Below are positions 35,306 to 45,500 of a DNA stretch of 64,000 nucleotides, piece by piece. Below the pieces are notes generated by a model. The model was not told the origin of the DNA and made no database searches. It saw nothing but the letters and a program-made list of their open reading frames with translations. Source of the stretch: Bactericera cockerelli. Lineage: Eukaryota > Arthropoda > Insecta > Hemiptera > Triozidae. Numbering within the stretch: position 1 is the first letter of the stretch; each line of letters opens with the position of its first letter. A program made the translations under genes and the position numbers. Where the stretch lies: assembly GCA_024516035.1 (NCBI GenBank), contig CM044966.1, positions 15,762,346 to 15,826,345 of the forward strand. The letters are read 5' to 3'.

Positions 35306-36949
35306 CACTTGAGAGCAGCAAAAGCGAATCAAACTTTTTCCTCCACCAAATATGCGATATCTTCGAAATTACTATTTCTATCGAGTCGTATGATATCTCA
35401 AAATGTTGTAAATTTTGTTTCCTACAATTTCTTAATTTGATTGTTCAAAAAAAACCTACCAGAAGCCGTCAAAATTAAATTTTACAACAGGATGTCAAAA
35501 AAGAAGAAAAACCTGATTTTTTTATTTTTAACAAAAGACGTTATAACCTGAGAAATCACTAAGATTCATTCATAACAATAGTGAATCAGTATTTTGTGTT
35601 GCCTTCCTGAGCTTTGATCACAGCATTCATTTGATTTGGTATTGACTGGATCAAAATAACCACAATTTCTTGGGGCAACCTCTCCCATTCTTCGGTGAGG
35701 GCGATCTTGAGCTCTGCGACAGTCTGGGGAGCCGGTATTCTGCCTCGAACACTTCGTTTGAGTTGGTCCCACAGATTTTTAATCGGATTGAGGTCGGCAC
35801 TAAGAGAGGGCTAGTCCAAAGTTTCAATATCCTCCGCACCCAAGAACTCCCGTACACAGTTACCCGCATGTTGGCGGGCAATGTCGCACATGAGGAGGAA
35901 CTGGTGGCCCATAATTTGACCTAAAAGAACCACATGGGTCTGCAGGACTTCAAGAAGCCAGAATTTAAAAAAAAAAAACTTCAACTGCACCCAAACTCTC
36001 CAGAGAGCACAGGGAAAGGAGACTCAGATTCGCCATAAAACACGTGGATTGGACACCCAAGCAATGGCGCTCTGTTCTCTTCACTGATGAATGCGGGGTG
36101 TGTTTGTTTGGTGATGACAGAAGGAAAAGAGTCTATCGAAGAGCGGGAGAAAGGTATGCTGAGTAATGCATCACAGAAACTGTCAGTTTCGGCGGTGGTT
36201 CTTGTATGGTGTGGGGTGGGATTTCAACTGAAAGAAAGACTGAATTGGTTTTCATCACATGCGGTGCGGGAGGTGGCCTGGACAGTCAGCGATACATTGA
36301 TAACATCCTGCAGACCCATGTGGTTCCTCTCTCTCAAATTATGGGCCACCAGTTCCTCCTCATGTGCGACAATGCCCGCCAACATGCGGGTAACTGTGTA
36401 CGGGAGTTCTTGGGTGCGGAGAATATTGAAACTTTGGACTAGCCCTCTCTTAGTGCCGACCTCAATCCGATTAAAAATCTGTGGGACCAACTCAAACGAA
36501 GTGTTCGAGGCAGAATAGCGGCTCCCCAGACTGTAGCAGAGCTCAAGATCGCCCTCACCGAAGAATGGGAGAGGTTGCCCCAAGAAATTGTGGTTATTTT
36601 GATCCAGTCAATACCAAATCGAATGAATGCTGTGATCAAAGCTCAGGAAGGCAACACAAAATACTGATTCACCAATTTTATGAATGAATCTTAGTGATTT
36701 CTCAGGTTATAACGTCTTTTGTTAAAAATAGAAAAATCAGGTTTTTCTTCTTTTTTGACATCCTGTAGTAAAGTTTAATTTTGACGGCTTCTGGTAGGTT
36801 TTTTTTGAACAATCAAATTAAAAAATTGTAGAAAACAAAATTTACAACATTTTTAAAAATATCATACGACTCGATAGAAATAGTAATTTCGAAGATATCG
36901 CATATTTGGTGGAGGAAAAAGTTTGATTCGCTTTTGCTGCTCTCAAGTG
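35306..36949. mobile_element. foldback Tc1-like transposon
   Basis: TA-flanked (35304-35305 and 36950-36951) element whose two ends are inverted copies of about 640 bp: the left arm (35306-35950) is the reverse complement of the right arm (36310-36949), with few mismatches, around a roughly 350-bp unpaired middle. Termini CACTTGAGAGCAGCAAAAGC. The left arm replaces the 5' half of the transposase gene with an inverted copy of its 3' end. Confidence 0.88.
35970..36665 (+). pseudogene. Tc1-type transposase, broken
   Basis: DDE transposase remnant with TDE (first acidic block region), MVWGGIS, DNARQH and SADLNPIKNLWDQL, then a C-terminus ending at the stop near 36664. The N-terminal DNA-binding part is absent, and in-frame stops interrupt it after ERYAE (36164) and after ENIETLD (36440). 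It cannot make transposase. Confidence 0.86.
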
Positions 36950-37024
36950 TATTTAATACCTATGTACATAATAATATGTACTGTACAATGTGCATACATA
37001 GTAAATAACTACCCGAGGAATATT

Positions 37025-37370
37025 CCTTCGTGGCGTAATGGTTGTGACTACTGCCCGTAGTCCAGAGTTCCCGAGTTCAACTCCCGGTTGGGGCAGACTT
37101 TTCGACGAAAATTCTGGTCCATCCAACCACGTGAGGCTGATGGCATTTCCGGCCCTACCCAGGCTGGGTGAGGTTAATGTGAGTAGCTGGTACGACTCCC
37201 AGTGAATGGAGGGTGAAACCCCCGTCCTGACTACTTCAAATCAGTACGTACATCAGAATTAGAATCAACTGGTCAACATAGATCTAATGAGGTCGCAGTG
37301 TTAATTTGAAAGAGGTTGGTGTCATAATTGGTGCTTCTCTTGTGGAACTACAACCAGTATATCATAATAA
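37025..37370 (+). mobile_element. SINE-D, full length
   Basis: Head CGTGGCGTAATGGTTGTGAC with GAGTTCAACTCCCGG, then the shared body (CAGGCTGGGTGAGGTTAATG), then a tail with CAACATAGATCTAATGAGGT. Confidence 0.86.
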
Positions 37371-37439
37371 AACACTACTATAAAAATAAAAAAATGTGGT
37401 CTTCCTCTGAAAACACTCTAGAAATTTAGAAATCATAAT

Positions 37440-37622
37440 AATAGTAATAATATTGGATTATACTGTCCAATTAGGACTATTAAAGTCCCATTATTCCAGC
37501 AGTAATGGACATATTATTATGTGGTCAAAATTCCAAAGGGGAGGATAACTTCTCATGTCCCGGCTGGGTTTCGAACTCGCGAACTCTGGAATACCATACT
37601 GACGCCTTGACCACTGAGCTAG
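37440..37622 (-). mobile_element. SINE-C
   Basis: TACTGTCCAATTAGGACTAT to TTGACCACTGAGCTAG; head partly degraded. Confidence 0.83.
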
Positions 37623-37689
37623 AGACTAGATCTGGAATTAGAGTGCGTTTATCAATTGCCACATTGTCACGTGAAAGTAGTTGGCGTCA

Positions 37690-37885
37690 CTGAGTAGATT
37701 AGTGTAGTGCACTGCCTTGCACTCACGGTGACCTGGGTTCGATCCACAGAAGCGCAGAAATTTTCTGTTTTTTCTGACCATTCAAATCCTTCACCTCATG
37801 ATACTCACTATTCCCGGCCTAGCAAGGTTGAGTGAGGTTAATGTGAGTTTCCAGCGAATGGAGGGTAAAACTCCCGTTTCGAATG
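37690..37885 (+). mobile_element. SINE with SINE-A-like head on the shared body
   Basis: Head ends CACGGTGACCTGGGTTCGAT as in SINE-A, but it is joined to the GGTTGAGTGAGGTTAATGTG / CCAGCGAATGGAGGGTAAAA body typical of SINE-D and the 5S SINE. Confidence 0.7.
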
Positions 37886-38029
37886 ACCTAGATTTGTTAA
37901 ACCATAAAAAATAATCATAAAAAAAGTAAAAAGACACTAGATAAATCGTCTCGCTTCTGAAATCAACATTCTTATCACTATCACTAAAGAGATGACACAA
38001 GTGTGCAAGTATATTCTCGTACATATTTT

Positions 38030-38620
38030 ACTAACAATATTGTTTACTATGATAAGATAACAATAAATTTTATTTCTAATATCATTATTATTATTTTTTA
38101 TGATAGGTAATATTATTTTTGATTATTGTTATAATCGGATCGTATTTATTCGTATAGGTAATAGATATTTAATTATTAAATAATAATAATAGATACCTAA
38201 TAATACAATAAAGTAATAATCACCACCGAAAAAAAAATATTATTATTACATTTATTACCAACTCAAACCAATAAATGATACTAAGTTGTTATTATTTTTT
38301 AGAAATATATTATTATTATTATTTTTATCACTTTAGATAACAAGAAAATTACACCACAGATTTTTTAAAACACGCCCGTATCATTAACCGATAGAAAATC
38401 CGAACCCGTATGGAAATGTTCTGTATGATTCACCAATCGTTATCTAATTTATTATTATTTTTTAACTATCATTTGTCATGATAGTTATGATAAAAAAATA
38501 GGTACAGAATATAAAATATTATTACTTATAATATGTCATCTTAGGAACAATAATTTTATTTTACGTTTGAAAAGATACATACAGAAGTCGATTTTTTTTA
38601 TTATTAATATTCATGTATTT
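38030..38620. other. AT-rich spacer
   Basis: (TTA)n and A/T runs with a small inverted repeat (ACTATCATTTGTCATGATAG); no gene seen. Confidence 0.6.
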
Positions 38621-38880
38621 ATTTAATGTTTATTTACATAGACAATATATTTATGAAGTCTGGTTCCTATTCCATGGGGTAGAATTCAGCAGTTTAAAAG
38701 ACAGAACTCGGAAATCGGTTGAATTTGTCATGTATGTAAAAAAATATTTTGTCATTAAATATTTCAATAAGAAGTTCTACCGCAAAAAAAAAAAAGAATG
38801 ACCGAGTTACGTATCGTCGAGATAGGGCTGTACTACAGAGACTGAAATTGGTTTTCGCTTATCAGGTGTGTTTGGTCTGT

Positions 38881-39169
38881 GAGGCACTGAATAGCAAACT
38901 GGGTATCTATGCCTATCTATGTATTATGTATAAGCATGGTAGAAGAGAACTCAATGAGTCATCTAGGTGTGTAGTAGAGGTATGGTCGAGTTTGAGAACT
39001 CACCAATTCTCCATCGGTGACTATTATTTCTGAAAGGCACTGAATAGCGAACTGGGTATCTATGCCTATCTATGTATTATGTATAGATATGCATGGTAGG
39101 AGAGAACTCTATGAGTTAACTAGTCGTATGGTCGTGTTTGAGAACTCACCAATTCCATCGGTTAAACAG
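38881..39169. repeat. 153-bp tandem duplication
   Basis: Two diverged copies starting GGCACTGAATAGC at about 38882 and 39035, sharing TATCTATGCCTATCTATGTA and TTTGAGAACTCACCAATT. Confidence 0.88.
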
Positions 39170-39179
39170 ACATTAAAAA

Positions 39180-39575
39180 AAAAAATACACTGCCAGCCTT
39201 CACTCGAAAATTTTGAGATTTTATACTAAATCACTTGTATGTCCAAAACCGCTTAACCAATTTTCTTAAAATTTTCTAAATCCTACAAAAAATTCTATAT
39301 CGGCAAGTTGCTCAGGAGGTTATGAAACGTCCAGAAATATGAAAAAAATTGAAATCGGAGCAAAAAAATATTTCTTTTTACAAAAAGAAACACGATACTT
39401 CCGATTTCTAATTTTAGAAATTTGTCGGAAGTAATAAAATGAGAATTTTGGAACTATAAGTACGCATTATGTGAAAAAAAAATAGTAAGAAGAAAAAAAA
39501 AGAATAATAATACATTTTACAAAAACAAACACAGTACTTCCGATTTCTATTATTAGAAATTTGTCGGAAGTAAAA
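39180..39575 (-). mobile_element. element J fragments
   Basis: Reverse copy of the 25286 element: AGGTTATGAAACGTCCAGAA, CTTCCGATTTCTAATTTTAG, with a second nested end at 39510-39575. Confidence 0.68.
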
Positions 39576-39603
39576 TAAATGACTCAGCTGTTTCTGTCTA
39601 TAC

Positions 39604-39825
39604 CAGGGGTTCCCAAACTTCCTCAAGCCACGGACCACTTTTGAATTTCATAATTTTCCACGGACCACTAGCAGTAGGTACTTTCAACAAAAGTTAGAGG
39701 ATTTTTTTTTTCTTTGTGAGGACATTTGTTTTGTTTTTTTCTTTCTTTAAGGACCACCTCGCAAACCACTTGAAACCTTCTCGCTAACCACCAGTGGCCC
39801 GCGGACCACAGCTTGGGAACCCCTG
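39604..39825. mobile_element. hAT MITE
   Basis: Inverted ends CAGGGGTTCCCAAACTT / AGCTTGGGAACCCCTG, the classic hAT terminus, with a perfect 8-bp duplication GTCTATAC (39596-39603 and 39826-39833) that fits nTnnnnAn. 222 bp, non-coding, with GGACCAC motifs. Confidence 0.93.
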
Positions 39826-39997
39826 GTCTATACGGACTGAGAACCACCAGGTCCACCGGTGTGTTTCCAGATGAGCAATAAAAATAAACCGCAATGACTT
39901 CTAAATCGTACTTTCATACAAACCACAAACATGTGTGTATGATGGTAGAGGATTCATAAGAGGAAGTGGTCAAGTGGTTACAACGAATGTTACGTAT

Positions 39998-40255
39998 CGT
40001 CGTCCCAAACACGAAGTGGCGTATCTTCAAAATACAAACTTTAGTAGCGTAAATCGAGATACGTCAGCTCCTTCTTTGAAAGAAATATTCGAAACAATAT
40101 ACACCGAAATTAAATATACTCATAAAATTGGAACGCTTTGAGATAGAGATACGCCACTTCGTGATGTGATAAAAAAAACCATGATTTGAACTAGATACGC
40201 CAAATATCTCAAATGTCCATTTTCTGAGATACGCCACTTCGTTTTTGGGACGACG
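39998..40255. mobile_element. MITE with 27-bp inverted ends
   Basis: CGTCGTCCCAAACACGAAGT on the left mirrors ACTTCGTTTTTGGGACGACG on the right; GTAT at 39994-39997 and 40256-40259 may be a 4-bp target duplication. An extra internal GAGATACGCCACTTCGT lies at 40145. Superfamily unknown. Confidence 0.75.
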
Positions 40256-40274
40256 GTATGTGAACGGTTATTAT

Positions 40275-40812
40275 TATTATTAATAGTCTGGCTGGGGGAC
40301 TTTAAACAGAGAGTAGACCAGCAGTCTGGCTGGGGGACTATAAACAGGGAGTAGACCAGCAGTCTGGCTGGGCGACTATAAAAAGGGAGTAGACCAGCAG
40401 CCTGGCTGGGGGACTATAAACACTTAAACAGGGAGTAGATCAGCAGTCTGGCTGGGGGAATATAAACACTTAAACAGGGAGTAGATCAGCAGTCTGGCTG
40501 GGGTACTATAAACACTTAAACAGGGAGTAGACCAGCAGTCTGGCTGGGGGACTATAAACAGGGAGTAGACCAGCAGTCTGGCTGGGGGACTATAAAAAGT
40601 GAGTATACCAGCAGTCTGGCTGGGGGACTATAAACAGGGAGTACACCAGCAGTCTAGCTGGGGGACTATAACCAGTGACTAGACCAGCATTGACTTGCTT
40701 CTGGGGGCCCTTGTCAATTTATTAGCCTCCTTGTAAAGACAGTGGTAGAAATGCTGAGTCATTCCTCCACTGTCCAGCTGCCATCGTTCACGATGACGCC
40801 ACCCTATGATGA
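40275..40812 (-). repeat. dispersed element with 38-bp units, long copy
   Basis: Inverted relative of 32845: about ten units of GGGAGTAGACCAGCAGTCTG / GCTGGGGGACTATAAAC, three of them lengthened by ACACTTAA, then the unique end GTTCACGATGACGCCACCCT. Confidence 0.88.
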
Positions 40813-40819
40813 TTATTAC

Positions 40820-41010
40820 TAAACACTTCATTAGATATAAAAAGACATATTTACGTAAAATACAAATAATTATTATAACAATTAATAAATGGAAAAAATA
40901 TTGTATACAACAAGAAAGAAAAAGAATAGAAAAAATTATATAAACATATTATGTCCTAACTAAAGAGCGGGGTTATTGCCTATGGCAATCTCTTCCACCC
41001 AACCCTTGAC
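40820..41010 (-). mobile_element. LINE 3' end
   Basis: Minus strand KGWVEEIAIGNNPAL then stop, TTAGGACATAATATG and a T-rich 3' UTR, as at 11401. Confidence 0.68.
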
Positions 41011-41159
41011 TCCATAGATTCCACACTCCACTGGGACACGGTCACTATTTTATTTCGTCGATTAATTTAGCCTGAACTGTAAAAAACGAACGGTTTTTCC
41101 TGATGTTTCCGTACATTCCGGCATAAGCGGTGTCAATGTACAGAGTGAACAAAAAGTCC

Positions 41160-41510
41160 ACAGAAACGGATTCTTATTTTTTATCAAAATTGGGTGTACC
41201 GTTCACAAGTTATAAGCGTTTAAGTAAAAAATTAGTGGTAAGGACATGGCCGCTTTTACCCAGAATCGCTAGTGCGAAGTTGATGTATTTAAAATGGGGC
41301 TATCTACAGAACATCTCCTATATGTGTACAAAATTTCATCGAAATCCGTTCAGTAGTTTCCGAGATTTTTGCGTTACAAGGAATATTTTTAACGGACAGA
41401 CAGACACAAATATAAAAAAAAATTGGAATCGGTCCAAAAACATATTTTTCTTTTTTTTATATATAAAAACGAACACAATACTTCCGATTTCTAATATTAG
41501 AAATCCATCG
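41160..41510 (-). mobile_element. element J fragment
   Basis: Contains GTACCGTTCACAAGTTATAA, TACAAAATTTCATCGAAATC and CTTCCGATTTCTAATATTAG; reverse of the 25286 copy. 41511-42010 is otherwise featureless. Confidence 0.68.
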
Positions 41511-42015
41511 GAATCAAAAACAATGCTGCTACGTGAATTATCATAAAAACTACACTAATTTGATGAAGAATTTAACGTAGCTTTTGAATACCAAATAATA
41601 AATATAGGGTTCTATTAAAAAATTAAAAGTTGGTGCCTGTTTCACTACTTTTCATGTTTCTGTTGTTTGTATTCTTACATAGGGTTATTCCCGTTCAATA
41701 AATATACTTACTAATTACTTTCGGGACACCCTGTAGAAATTTCGATTCCACCAAAAATGGACAAACTTGCGTCATTCAAAAATCTATCAAGTCTGACAAG
41801 TCTCTATCTTGAGCAGTTGAAAAGATAAAAATCCGTTAACGAACTTTTCGTTCACTCTGTATTACATTCATCGTGACCAATCAATTTCCATCATATTATT
41901 AATGATAATAATAATATAAATAATAATAATAGAAGGTACCTACCGTCTCGGATCTACTGTTTTTTCATACCCAGGACCGTTACCTCTTCCTTGTCAATTG
42001 TTTTTTGTTCATCAT

Positions 42016-42195
42016 CATCCGTGGCGTAACGGTTGTCACCACTGACCGTGGTCCAGAGATCCCGAGTTCGGTTCCCGGTTGGAGCAGACTTTTCGCACAG
42101 AAAATTCTGTTACCTCCGGTGTGAAAAACACGTGAGGCTGGCATTTTCGGCCCAACACAGGCAGAGTACTAAATTTCCTATGGTGCGTCTAAAGA
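42016..42195 (+). mobile_element. SINE-D, 3'-truncated
   Basis: Head TCCGTGGCGTAACGGTTGTC, B box GAGTTCGGTTCCCGG, then ACACGTGAGGCTGGCATTTT. Confidence 0.82.
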
Positions 42196-42232
42196 GTAAT
42201 CAGTTAATCACTTATTACTCTGTATTATTATT

Positions 42233-42385
42233 ATTTTAATTCGGGTTTAACGTCGCTTTCAACTGCACGGTCATATAACGACGGGGCTGTTACCCTCACA
42301 AACCTTGACCAGTGCTGCTACCCACATTAACCTCACCCAGCCTGGGTTGGACCGGAATGCCAGCATCACGAAGTCAAAGAGTCGC
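42233..42385 (-). mobile_element. shared SINE body, 5' head missing
   Basis: GTTTAACGTCGCTTTCAACT (end) through CCCACATTAACCTCACCCAG to GGAATGCCAGCATCACGAAG. The BEL element inserted just right of it. Confidence 0.75.
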
Positions 42386-42397
42386 TCTTTTAATACC

Positions 42398-42650
42398 TGT
42401 TCGATAGCAGGAAGGGACACGGAGGACTGTAAAAGCCGTGGCCTTTGACTAGTTGGTTTTCATGAGCAGTGGACTAAATAATTATGAGGGGGCTATTGGT
42501 TCCGTTCACTTACGTGTTACTGGTCGAGGTGTACTGAAGGCAGGCTCTCGATGTTGGAAGCTGGTAGTTCGAGAGCCTGCTCCAACGAAGTTGAGGCTTG
42601 TTTTCGACTTTACATACAGGGTGTTAGATTAGGATATACAGTGTGTAACA
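42398..42650 (-). repeat. BEL 3' LTR
   Basis: 253 bp, TGTTCGATAGCAGG to GATATACAGTGTGTAACA in plus orientation; no difference from the other LTR by eye. Confidence 0.95.
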
Positions 42651-42882
42651 TAACCGCCCACCCAAAATAACCAATTTTGCGACAACGCGGCACGAACAAA
42701 ATATACAAAAACAGTACCACGGTGCAAAACAAAACAAAACGAAAATTCAAATCGAAAAGAAAAAACGAAAAAAAAACAGAAAATACAAAACGCGACCGAA
42801 CGCGGTTAACTCACGCGAACGAACACGTAATTGCCAAATTAACAAAAAAAAAATATTACTTAGGAGGTAGGTTGTACCTGTC

Positions 42883-45321
42883 CTACGTATCTGGATGGGT
42901 CGCCAAAGGCAGTGGGACTAACTTTGTAAGCGGTCTTGTAGCTATTGTATTCGCGACCCTTACCTTAGCGACGCGTGTTACCCCATCTTTTCCCGCAATC
43001 AACTGTTCAACTCTACCAATAGGCCAACTCAAAGGATTCATCTGATTGATAGTAGATTGAACAAAAACTACTTCTCCTACATTTAGCTCTCTATCTTCTG
43101 TGTTCCACTTAGGACGAGGGATCAGAGTATGTAAATACTCGATTGACCACCGCTTCCAGAATGACTGCACAGCCTGACGAATCAACTGCCAACGATTAAG
43201 TCGATTCATGGGTCGAGAAGTCAAGTTCTCTTCAGGAGCAGACAACATTGTCGAGCCAATGAGGAAATGTGCGGGGGAAAGAAAATCATTACCATCATTG
43301 GGATCCGAACTAGGGACTCCACAAAGTGGACGCGAGTTGAGTACCGCTTCAATGCGGCACATTAAAGTTGAAAACTCTTCATACGTCAAGGATTGCTCTC
43401 CGATGACGCGTTTGATGTGGTGTTTACAACTTTTGACCGCTCGCTCAACTAAACCAGAAAAGTTGGGAGCGTTTGGAGGATTAAAATACCAACGAATTTT
43501 TCTCTTTGTAAGATGATTGCTGATCACCTCCTCAGAGTTGCACAACAGAGTGTACACTTCTTTAAGATGGCGAGCTGCACCTACAAAGTTCGTACCATTA
43601 TCACTGTAGATTTTAGCAGCTAATCCACGGCGAGATGTAAATCGATCCAATGCAGCCAAGAACGCGGCAGTAGATAAATCTGTAACAACTTCGAGATGCA
43701 TGGCCTTGGTAGACATACATATAAAAATTGCGAGGTATCCCTTGTAGGTTCTCGCGTTTCTCCGAGTGCTTTCTTTCAAGACAAAAAAGCCAGCATAGTC
43801 AACAAAAACATTAAGAAACGCTCGAACTTGTTCAAATCGAACGGCGGGTAAATCACTCATAGGCGGGGTTAAAGATTTTGCTTTGAGTTTATAGCAAATC
43901 AAACATTTAAATATACATTGTCTAACAAGACTACGAAGAGATATAATCCAATATTGTTGCTGAATAATAGACTGAACAATGAGTGGTCCTCCATGTAGCG
44001 TCTGGAGATGATAGTGTTTGACAATCAATCTTGATAAGTGACTACATTTCGGTAATAACAGCGGATATTTTGCTGAATAATGCAGATCCGAATTTTTAAT
44101 CCGACCGCCCACCCTGACAAGCTGGTTTTCATCGATAAAGGGTGACAATCGTCTCAAATAATGTTTCAACTGCGGATCATCCTTTAATTTTTGCACTACG
44201 ACTTCATATTCAGCCTTCTGAACCACACGAATGCACAGATTCATGGCTCTGTTCATCTCTTCAATTTCTAGCGGCCCTGACTTGCGAGTCGAGGAATCAC
44301 AGCGAAGATTATTAACAAAGCGAAGTACAAAACCTATGACGCGTTGCACTCGTACTAGCGATGAAAACTTCTCCATAACATCAAAAAATAAATTTCTTGA
44401 GTTTTCCGAGGCGGCAAATAAGACTGTCGACTTCAGCTCCGGTAGATTTTCATCGGGGACAATGACACTGTCGATCAACCAAGTGTCGCGCGGTTCAGCC
44501 ATGAATGAAGGCCCCGTCCACCACAAAGGATGGTTAACTAAATCTTGAGGGTATAACCCTCTGGAGGCGCAATCCGCTGGGTTTTCATGAGTAGAAATAT
44601 GCCTCCAAGAGGAGGGAGAAGTGTTATCTAATATTTCCACAACGCGGTTTGCTACAAAGATTTTTAAACGATGCGGCGAGGTTCGTAACCAACCAAGAAC
44701 AACTGTCGAGTCGCTAAAGAGAAAGATCTCCTTGACATTTAATTTATTCACAATATCCTGAATCGAAACAAGCAGACGTGAAAGCAAAACAGCAGCCATA
44801 AGTTCCAATCGAGGAATTGTTGCGGATTTCAGCGGCGCTACTCGACTCTTAGCTATCAAAAGCGAAATACGAATATCTTCATGTAACGCAGAGCGGAGAT
44901 ACAATACAGCGGCGTATCTTTTTTCAGAGGCATCACAAAAGCCGAAGATGGAGTATTCTGCATCTGGTTCAATATTACAAAAGCGGGGAATTCTAACTTC
45001 AGATAAGGATTCGATCTGGAAAAGAAATTTTTTCCAGTCGGCGGTAATGTCTTCAGGGAGCGGTTCACTCCAGTCACTGCCTGCTAACCAAGTGCGTTGA
45101 ATTATACATTTAGCGAAAAAAATAGCGGGAGACAACCAGCCTAGCGGATCGAAGAGACGTGCGATTGTAGATAAGATGGACTGTTTTGTGTGCTGCTCAT
45201 TAATAATAGGAGGAGCTATTGAATAAAGAAAAACATCTAAGTCAGGTTTCCACTCCAACCCCAGCACCTTCAACGCACCATCTCCTTCAGGCGAGAAGCC
45301 CACGGCGGCTTGCACATGATC
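42883..45321 (-). pseudogene. BEL RT end, RNase H and integrase
   Basis: About 810 codons. RNase H with FLFSDSTVVLGWLRTSP (44700-44725) and HISTHENPADCASRG; integrase with an HHCC zinc-binding region (HLSRLIVKHYHLQTLHGG to CLICYK, 43885-44050), then the catalytic core with FVDYAGFF, SDNGTNFVGAARHL and a Glu in GLVERAVKSCK; a C-terminal DUF5641-like region with VGEVVFVQ and WPIGRVEQL. Separated from the first part by two frameshifts, so no intact polyprotein is encoded in this assembly. Confidence 0.92.
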
Positions 45322-45500
45322 CTTAGGCAGTCAGTCAGGATCTGCGGATGGCTAGATGCCCATTTTCTCAACGAGAAGTTTGCTTTACCCAACAACTCTA
45401 TGAGCTCATTTCTCAATAACAACGCCGTCTTGACGTCCACAGCCCCAGCCGTGACGTCATCAACGTACGTTTCGTACAAGATTGCCTGAGAGGCAAGCGG
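45321..45500 (-). pseudogene. BEL RT middle segment in a shifted frame
   Basis: Carries the RT active-site box YVDD followed by LLRNELIELLGKANFSLRKW, a typical BEL motif, but in a different frame from the upstream part. The frame shifts again near 45319-45325. Confidence 0.88.

Noticed and set aside
35566..36687. Overlapping frames on both strands suggesting two transposase genes
   Set aside because: They are the two inverted arms of one foldback Tc1 element, with stops and no N-terminal domain.
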